DNA of 64,000 nt from Motacilla alba alba (taxonomy: Eukaryota > Chordata > Aves > Passeriformes > Motacillidae), in the NCBI RefSeq assembly GCF_015832195.1, contig NW_024037374.1:4193331-4257330 (forward strand), in the 5' to 3' direction. The position numbers were made by a program, and so were the translations under genes. Positions 57,090-64,000 of the stretch are shown here, one piece after another. A model generated the notes under the pieces. It was not told where the DNA came from. It saw only the letters and a list, made by a program, of their open reading frames with translations, and did no database searches. Every line of letters starts with the position of its first letter. Position 1 is the first letter of the stretch.

Positions 57090-57765
57090 ATAGTTCTACA
57101 GGCTACATTTTAAATGCTTAATTCAAGTGAACTCCAAAAATCTCTGTTTCAGGTGGCCATGGAAAGCTGGCCTGAGCCCATTGCTCAGGGCTGGTGTCAC
57201 TGCCCAGAGCAGAGGGGATCCCTTGCTGGGGCTTGTGCCACGGCCACCTGCCCTGTGCCGCGCTGGCCGCTCAGGCACCGCGGAAGCGGCAGCAAACGCC
57301 AGGGCCAGGGCCAAAGGCCAGGGCAGCCAGACAGAAAGGGGCAGTGCTGGGCACTGTTTCCATGGCAGCCGTCACTGGGGGGGACACCTGGCTCACCTGT
57401 CCTGGCAATTGCCATGGAAAGCCCTGGCAGGGACTGACGGCACAGACACTGGCACTGAGAGCCTGCTGGGCCGGGTGCTGAGCACAGCGCTGAGCACGCA
57501 GAGATGGTTTTGTTCTCGCTGAGCTCCAACAGAGCCAAGGCCTCTCCTGCCCCTCGTCCAGCCACGCTGGGGAGGGGCTGGGGCTGCGCGGGACGTTGGC
57601 AGGGGACGCAGCCAGGACAGGTGACCCCAACTGACCCCGGGGATACCCCAGGCCATAGGACATCATGCTCAGGGTATAAAGGGTGGGGGGGGGGACAAGG
57701 AGGAAGGGGCAAATTTTGCAGTGAGGGCTTTTGCCCTTCCAGGGAACTCGTAGGCAAGAGGGGAC
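57090..57765. other. No recognised gene
   Basis: This is the GC-rich flank of the provirus (57170-57640) with open frames kept by composition. It has no motif I can name. Confidence 0.4.
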
Positions 57766-57769
57766 CCTG

Positions 57770-58490
57770 TTTCACCAGTGGGCAGCAGCAGTACCAAAGA
57801 CACAGAAACCAAGGAGTTGTGTCAGGAATTGTGTCATTTACATCATGCACAGCTGCAAACAATTACAAAAGGAGAAGCTCAGCAAAGCACATCATCATTA
57901 GCAAAGAATTACAAAAGAAGCTCAGCAATCCATCCAGTCATTACTACCAAAGATTGCCTGCAGGGATTAAAGAAGGATCCATCAGCACTTACCCTCAGCC
58001 TTTACCATGCCCCAGATGCACACATCAGCTGGGGAAGGCAAGGACTGGAGAGCCACTCCTAGACACTGGGAATTCCTGCAGGTGCCTCTACCTCTGCAGG
58101 CAAGCAACACCACTGTGAGAGGACACAGCTTTTACACGGTTAAACAAACCAGCTGACATCGCTGCTAGCACGGGAACATCTGGTTTCATGCTCCTGACTG
58201 GTTTCTCCCAAAGCCTGGCCAGGGCTCAAGGAGGAACCAAGGGCATGGACTTTGATCCTTCACCCCCAAACAGGGCCAGATGGGGCCTTGTCTGGTTTCT
58301 AAATACAGAAAGATAAACCCATGTTTTATCAAGGAACAGATTACACTTGGTAACAATGCTTCCTCAATGAGTGGATACAAATATAACATTTGGTTAGAAG
58401 GTTCATCTAGAGGCCAACTTTGCCTCAGGCCCTGTTCAGGCCTTGATCCCAGCCTGGTCGGGCCTTGCTACTTTGATTGGTCCTACAACG
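57770..58490 (-). repeat. Fourth, diverged copy of the arm repeat
   Basis: The text 'ccaaagacacagaaacc', 'attgcctgcagggatta', 'accctcagcctttaccat', 'gcacacatcagctgggg', 'gccactcctagacactggg' and 'ctttctaaatacagaaag'-like parallels 42680-43170 in the same order and direction, with many differences. This shows the arm element is an older dispersed repeat, probably ERV-derived. Confidence 0.7.
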
Positions 58491-58619
58491 AACTACAACC
58501 TTCGTAACCATTCTTTCCATAACACAGTTCAGATCTAGATACTAGGCATAAAGGCATCTCCTCTTGTGCGTGAATTAAGTGCTGTTTCATTTCATCACTC
58601 AGAGCTATTCACGTAACTT

Positions 58620-59315
58620 TTAAAACATACCAAAAGAGTTGCATGCCTCTCTTTTCTCGAGACTGTCTCTTTTAAGACAAGTCCCAGTACTCCACTTCCC
58701 AGCACAAAGCGTCACAACAACTCTACCATGGAGTGTTAGAGTGCACACCAAGGGCACACGCTGCAACGATGACAGACCCTGCCACAAATGCATTGCACAG
58801 CAGCCTCCAGTTTGGCAGCCATGAAGCCAATCGCACCAAGAAGAATTTTCTTCTTGCTGCCACTCTTCTACTGCTCTTTCTGTCAAGGGGATTCCTGACT
58901 GTTGGCCTTCAAACCCATCACTGGTAGCAGTGCAACACTCCTGTCCCATGATAGCCCAGGTTCCTCCTTGGCCCGCAAGCAGATAATCCAAGGCCACGCG
59001 GTTCTGTGGAGTCCCCGTTTGTGTTTGTTGCAGCTCACAGCATGTGCTGTTGGACATTTGAACAGTATCATTTGCTACTTCTTCTACTAATCCATTCAGC
59101 TTCTTCATGTAAACTCCACAGCACAGGGCAGCACACATGGGACACAGGATGAACCAGAACCTTTTGCTTTCTGAAACCCGAGGCACTCCTTGGCGGGAAA
59201 AATGTTCTCTGGGCCCGAACTCTTCCTTGTGGTTGCTGCTGCTGAAGGGCCCTACATGGTGGCCCTGCAGCCAAGAGGGGTGGAACACTGACACCGACCA
59301 GCTCCAGCAGCCCAA
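58620..59315 (-). pseudogene. ERV env, transmembrane subunit remnant
   Basis: The minus frame contains VYMKKLNGLVEEVANDT (heptad region), then PQNRVALDYLLAGQGGTWAI and GQECC. This is the layout of the gamma-type TM ectodomain with its CX6CC motif. The first cysteine of that motif is replaced by tryptophan, leaving only the final CC. A tryptophan-containing stretch follows (SWCDWLHG). No convincing membrane anchor remains, and the surface subunit upstream is shattered by stops (59330-59830). Confidence 0.65.
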
Positions 59316-59829
59316 GTTCTACTGACATTGGCAGTGATGCTAAAGCACAGAAATCCTCTCACACTATGGCCCCTGTAACTAGAACAGGGTTTGCTTTCTC
59401 CTGAAGGGAAATCTTGGTGAATCCTGTCAAAGCCATCATTGCATTCCTGTGTGCCACAGCACAGTTCTCTTGAACTGTGCCTTCACTGACAGTTACGAGT
59501 CAGAGCCCATGGACAGAGTTCTGGCCAGCCCACAGGGTGGGCCCTCCAAGGGAACGCCATTCCTCCCAACTGCAGCTGAGAACAGCAATTAGTGCCATGG
59601 AGTACTTTGCCTACCCTGATCTTTGAATATTCATAAGTAATCATTACATTGGGATGACTAATCCCTTGGGGAAACACTAGAGGTGTTTGTGGCCACAAAG
59701 ATTCCGGCTGACTATCAAGGTACAACTTACAGACATCACTAGTACTTTAGTCACACCGTTCTTCATGCTTTTTTCTCAATCTCATTCGAGTTCGGAACAA
59801 TCATTCTGTTGTCCATGGAGCCAGCACCA

Positions 59830-60050
59830 TTTTAAGTCCAGAATAATGCCTCCAAGGCCCTTTTCTGTTCAGCTTTACCATGCTGTCTGTGCCTAACAAG
59901 GCTTGGTGGGGCCCTTTCCCCTGTGGCTGCAAGGGGGCCGGGTCCCAGTCCCTGAGGGGCACCCAGGCTCCTGGATGGAATTTGTGTGCAAGCGCCTCCG
60001 TGTCACAGCAGCCTTCCCATGGAGCCCCGTGGATCAGAGCATTTTCCAAA
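59830..60050 (-). pseudogene. Gamma-type integrase C-terminal domain remnant
   Basis: The frame reads HKFHPGAWVPLRDWDPAPLQ, then KGPHQALLGTDSMVKLNRKG and ends soon after. This is the SH3-like C-terminal fold of gammaretroviral integrases. It lies directly before the env remnant, as expected for one element. Confidence 0.6.
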
Positions 60051-60379
60051 GGGGCCGTTGGGGCAAACTGGCAGATTTGCTCTGGCAGGATGTGTCAAAC
60101 AATATCCTGTGATATCGACTGGTGCTCACACAGAGCACTTGGCTGCAGGCACATATTCCCATTGTTCCTGCCCAGGTTTCAGGATTCAGTGTTGTCTTTC
60201 CTAGGAGCTATTCCTTCAGCTGCCTCGGGAGGGCCTTTTGGCCTCTGCACTCACACTCTGGCTCCATTATTAGGACTGCTGGATGCAAACCCTTCATCTC
60301 CACAAACGGTGGGGACTGGAGGTGGATCTCCTTTTGCACAATCATTCTCCAAATTGCAAGATCAATAATTGTGAGACCT

Positions 60380-61080
60380 GCTCACGGGGTTGAACAATGC
60401 AATCTTGTTCACTATTGTTCAACTGAATGACTGTCATTTCTCCTTGATATTCTGCATCAATTCCTCCTGCCATGACATGAACGCTTTGCAAGGCCAAGCT
60501 CCAAGCCAGCAGTTACCAAACCCAAGTGTCCTGGAGGAATCTGAATTCCTGTTTCAGTATTGATAGCTCTCGTTTGCTTTGCATTTATCCTAATTATTTC
60601 CAATGCATGAAGGTCCAGCCCTGCAGCCTCTGAGGTGCCAGGGCCTGCCAGGGCCATCACAGCCAGAACAATTGCCCAGCAAGTCCAAGTCTCACTGTGC
60701 ATGGCTGTATTTGCAAATTGGGTGCAGCCGTGCACAGCCAGGGGGTTTCCATTTCTCCAGTGGGCCGTTGTTAAGGGTATGGAGCACATCTGGGAGATGG
60801 GTTCTCCATGGGGACGGGTTCCCATCTCCTCATTTTTTCAACTGCTCTTTTAATAACCCCTTCACCCGTTCAACCAATCCTGCAGCTTGGAGATAGTCTG
60901 GTACATGAAAAACCCTGCAGTCTCAATCACTGTATTTTTTACAGTACCAGACAAAGCTGTCTGCATCACAGTATCAGCAAACCCTGTAAGAATTGCCAAT
61001 TCCAACCCTTCCTCCTTTTTTTCATTGTATACACTCTCCCAAAGTTTACCATGGCCATTAGCGTCCTGACCAGTCCTGTT
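60380..61080 (-). pseudogene. ERV integrase end and dUTPase remnant (third copy)
   Basis: The integrase end lies near 60930-60825, as in the arms. The dUTPase here is longer than in the arms: EAAGLDLHALE (motif 1), TETGIQIPPGHLGLV with a decayed motif 2, and, in another frame, [16 protein letters not shown] (motif 3). Stops and at least one frameshift break it. Integrase followed by dUTPase is typical of ERV-L. The next segment (59830-60050) is a gamma-type integrase end, so two lineages meet near 60.1-60.4 kb. Confidence 0.62.
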
Positions 61081-61997
61081 CTGTAGGGTATTTAGAGTTA
61101 CATCCCTGAGCAGCCAAAGCTACCAAATTAGTAATGTCAGCACTATTTCCCATTAGTATGATTTTCTATGTCAATATAGATATTGATATAGGAAGATAGA
61201 TATAGACAGATAGATCTTGATTTAGATATAGACATACACATAAAAATACATATATCTATTAAGGTCTTATTCTATGATAAGTATGTATATAGTTATTTAC
61301 TACATGAATAGTTCACTTGCAGAAATGCATGTGAGCTCAAGATTAAAACCTTCTTCTCTTGCTCCATGTGGGAGCATCGAGCATTCCAACAATAATTGTT
61401 CCTTCTGAAGGTGCTGCTTCCAATGTACTGTTAAGAAATTCATCTTGGTCTGCCCAAACCCACAAGTTCTTCTCCTTCTTTCATATGCAAGTTTTGGATT
61501 TTGCATTTTAAGACACCCAGGGGTTCAGCTTCTTTGAACCCACTGCCCCACTGCTCACACGGTGCTCCGACCTCAGCCCACTCCAGAGGCAGCCAACTCC
61601 AGGGAAGGGCTTCCCATCTGGGAATTTCTGATGGGACTGATTGCTCACATTGACATTGAACAAGTGACATTTTGTTGGGATCGGGCCAGACTGTGCCAGT
61701 TTCCTTTCACCAGTGGGCACCAAAGACACAGACTCCAACGGAAGGAATCAGTGTCATTTCCTGCAGTTCAAAGCAGCAAAGAATCCCCAAAGGAGCAGCT
61801 CAGCAATGCAGCCAATCATCACCACCAAATATTGCCTGCAGTGATTCAGGAAGATCCAGCACCATTTACCCTCAGGCTTTACCATTCCCCAGCTGCACAC
61901 ATCAGCTGGGGGAAGCCGTCACAGCCAAGGGCTGCAGAGCCACTCCTGGACACTGGGAATTGCTGCAGGTGCCTCCAGCCACAGGTGAGGCTCCAGC
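60596..61997 (-). repeat. Third copy of the arm repeat (pol-bearing part)
   Basis: It matches 41431-42975 in the same orientation at high similarity, but lacks most of the AT-rich microsatellite and has a one-base deletion near 61885. It ends exactly where the satellite begins. Beyond the point where the OR piece joins the right arm, this copy continues with dUTPase, so it preserves the pre-fusion structure. Confidence 0.88.
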
Positions 61998-64000
61998 CTT
62001 TTTCTGTTTGAAAACGGTGCCATACCCCCAAAATTCTGGGTATCATAAGAAAGCTGGCTTTAGGGGCTTTAATCACCTGCAGGCTTCTCATTGCTCCCGG
62101 CTTTTGTTTTGGGGAAATTCGGAAATGTTTGCCAATTGCTGGCTTAGAGCTCCCACAACTTGCGGGGTGAGTAGCCGCAAATGGCAGCCATTTTCTGTGG
62201 GAAAAAGGCACCATCCCCCATGGTGCTGGGTATCAGATGAAAGCTGGCTTTCGTGGCTTTAGCCACTTGCAGGCCCCGCTTTGCTACTGGATTTCGTTTT
62301 GGAAAAATCTGGCAAAGGGTGCCAATTGCTGGCTCAGAGCCCCTCCTACTGGCTAGGTGAGAAGCTGAAAATGGCATCCATTTTCAGCGGGAAATTGGCG
62401 CCATCCTCCCAGGGTCCTGGATATCAGGTGAAAGCTGGCTTTCAAGGCTTTGATGGCCTGCCGGCCCCTCGCCTCCACTGACTTTTGTTTTGGTGAAATC
62501 TGGCAAAGTTTGCCATTTGCTGGCTAAGATGTCCCGCTACTGGCACGGTGAGTAGACCTGAAGGCCCCTTGACGCTATCGGCTTTCGTTTTTGAGAAATC
62601 TGGCAAAGTTTGCAAATTTCAGGCTCAGAGCTCCAGCTACTTGCAGGGTGAGCAGCTGCAAATGGCGGCCATTTTCAGCAGGAAAAAGGCCTCATCCCCT
62701 CAGGGTCCTGGGCATCAGATGAAAGCTTGCTTTCGTGGCTTTGCTGGCCTACAAGCCCATTGTCGCTTACGGCTTTCGTTTTTTAAAAATCCAGAGAAGT
62801 TTTCCAATTGCTGGCTCAGAGCTCCCGATACTTGCGGGGTGAGTTACCCCAAATGGCGGCCATTTCCTGTGGGAAAAAGGCGCCATCCACCCAGGGTCTT
62901 CAGTATCAGATGAAAGCTGGCTTTTGGGGCTTTAACCACTTGCAGGCCCCTCGTTGCTACCGGCTTTTGTTTTGGAGAAATCTGGCAGAGTTTGCCAATT
63001 TCGGGCTCAGAGATCTCGCTACTTGCAGGGTGAGTAGCTGCAAATGGAGGCCATTTTTAGCGGGAATACGGCGCCATCTCCCCAGGGTCCTGAGTATCCG
63101 TTGAAAGCTCTCTTTCGTGGCTTTAACCACCTGCAGGCTCCTCGACGGTACCGGCTTTCATTTTGCATAAATCTGGAAAAGCTTGCCAATTGCAGGCTCA
63201 GAGCTTCTGGTACTTGCGGGGCGAGTGGCCACAAATGGCGGCCATTTTCTGCAAGAAAAAGGCACCATCACCCCAGGGTCCTGGGTATCAGACGAAAGCA
63301 GGCTTTTGGGCCTTTAACCACTTGCAAGCCACTCGTGGCTGCCAGCTTTTGTTTTGGAGAAATCCGGCAGAGTTTGCCAATTGCTGGCTCAGAGCGCCAA
63401 TTACAGGCGGGGCACGTGGCCACAAATGGCAGCCATTTTCAGCAAGAAAAAGGCGCCATCCCCCCAGGCTCCTGGGTATCAGACGAAAGCTGGCTTTCGG
63501 GTTTTTAAACACCTGCAAGCCCCTCGTGGATGCCGGCTTTTGTTTTGGAGAAATCTGGCAGAGTTTGCCAATTGCTGGTTTAGAGTGCCTATTACAGGCG
63601 GGGCGAGTGGCCACAAATGGGGGCCATTTACTGCAAGTAAAAGGCGCGATCCCTCCAGCATCGTGGGTTTCAGATGAAGGCTGGCTTTCGGGCCATTAAC
63701 CACCTGCAGGCCCCTCATCACTACCAGCTTTTTCTTTGAGAAAGCTGGGAAAGGTTGCCAATTGCTGGCTTAGAACTCCCACTGCTTGCCCGGAGTGTAA
63801 CCGCAAATGTCGGCTTTTTTGGTGGAAAAAAGATGCCATCGCCCAGGGTCCTGGGTAAAAGATGAACGCTGGCTATGAAGGCTTTGACCACCTGCAGGCC
63901 ACTCATCGCTATTGGCTTTCATTTTGGAGTAATCCAGCAAAGTTTGCAAATTGCCGACTCAGAGAGCCCCCATTGGCCGGGGTGAGTAGCCACAAATGGC
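61998..64000 (+). repeat. Satellite array with ~191-bp monomers, continues past window
   Basis: The landmark 'ccagggtcctgggtatcag' and variants recurs at about 62883, 63073, 63265, 63457, 63648 and 63838, a period of 190-192 bases. Each monomer also holds 'caaatggcggccatttt', 'ggcaaagtttgccaattgct' and 'gctggctttcgtggcttt'. About ten monomers are present; one pair has a ~95-base deletion near 62540. Frames of up to 178 codons across it are by-products. Confidence 0.93.

Noticed and set aside
63044..63699. 154- and 178-codon frames
   Set aside because: They fall within the 191-bp satellite and repeat with its period.

Overview
The window is vertebrate genomic DNA, most likely from a passerine bird. 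The reasons are: CR1 LINE 3' ends; split genes with GT/AG introns; an olfactory receptor of the bird-expanded family 14 type; a PIM-1-like kinase and a TOGARAM-like gene, both of which I recall as multicopy in songbirds; and a heavy load of endogenous retrovirus (ERV), minisatellite and satellite DNA. There are no bacterial-type features. A run of exactly 1000 N (6056-7055) is an assembly gap of unknown true size.

Left part (1-21.2 kb), gene-like. On the minus strand, six GT/AG exons between 784 and 4584 join in phase to a stop codon; I could not identify the product. On the plus strand, nine exons from 8110 to 20192 join in phase and encode the last two TOG domains of a TOGARAM (crescerin) family protein. 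One or two further 3' exons and polyadenylation signals lie near 21.1 kb. The two genes are divergent, with the gap between them.

Middle part (21.5-46.6 kb), rearranged and repeat-rich. Two arms of about 5 kb (about 21556-26636 and 41437-46600) are near-identical inverted copies around a 14.8-kb spacer. Each arm carries remnants of a PIM-like kinase pseudogene, a (CAG)n/(CTG)n tract at mirrored positions, CR1 sequence and a piece of ERV pol (integrase end plus dUTPase start). The spacer holds a 37-bp minisatellite in two oppositely oriented blocks, interrupted by solo LTRs and CR1 pieces, and arrays of TGACATCA-type repeats. Where the right arm meets the spacer, an olfactory-receptor 3' half is fused in frame to ERV sequence.

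Right part (46.9-64 kb). An intact five-exon PIM-1-like kinase (424 codons) lies on the minus strand with a CpG-rich 5' end. A tandem array of about 130-bp units and a plus-strand LTR-like segment follow. Next is the 5' end of a minus-strand provirus: LTR, a primer-binding site resembling tRNA-Arg, an unusually long leader, a 203-codon open frame placed before gag, and a frameshifted gammaretrovirus-type gag cut off in capsid. Beyond it lie fragments of env, a gamma-type integrase C-terminus, dUTPase and integrase, which are the remains of at least two elements. The window ends in a satellite of about 191-bp monomers that continues past the edge.

The most unusual item is the open frame between primer-binding site and gag (54910-55518), followed by the 5-kb inverted duplication and the ERV/olfactory-receptor chimera. 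All ERV coding parts are broken or truncated, and nothing here suggests a complete provirus. Identities rest on motif recognition by eye; no database search was possible.
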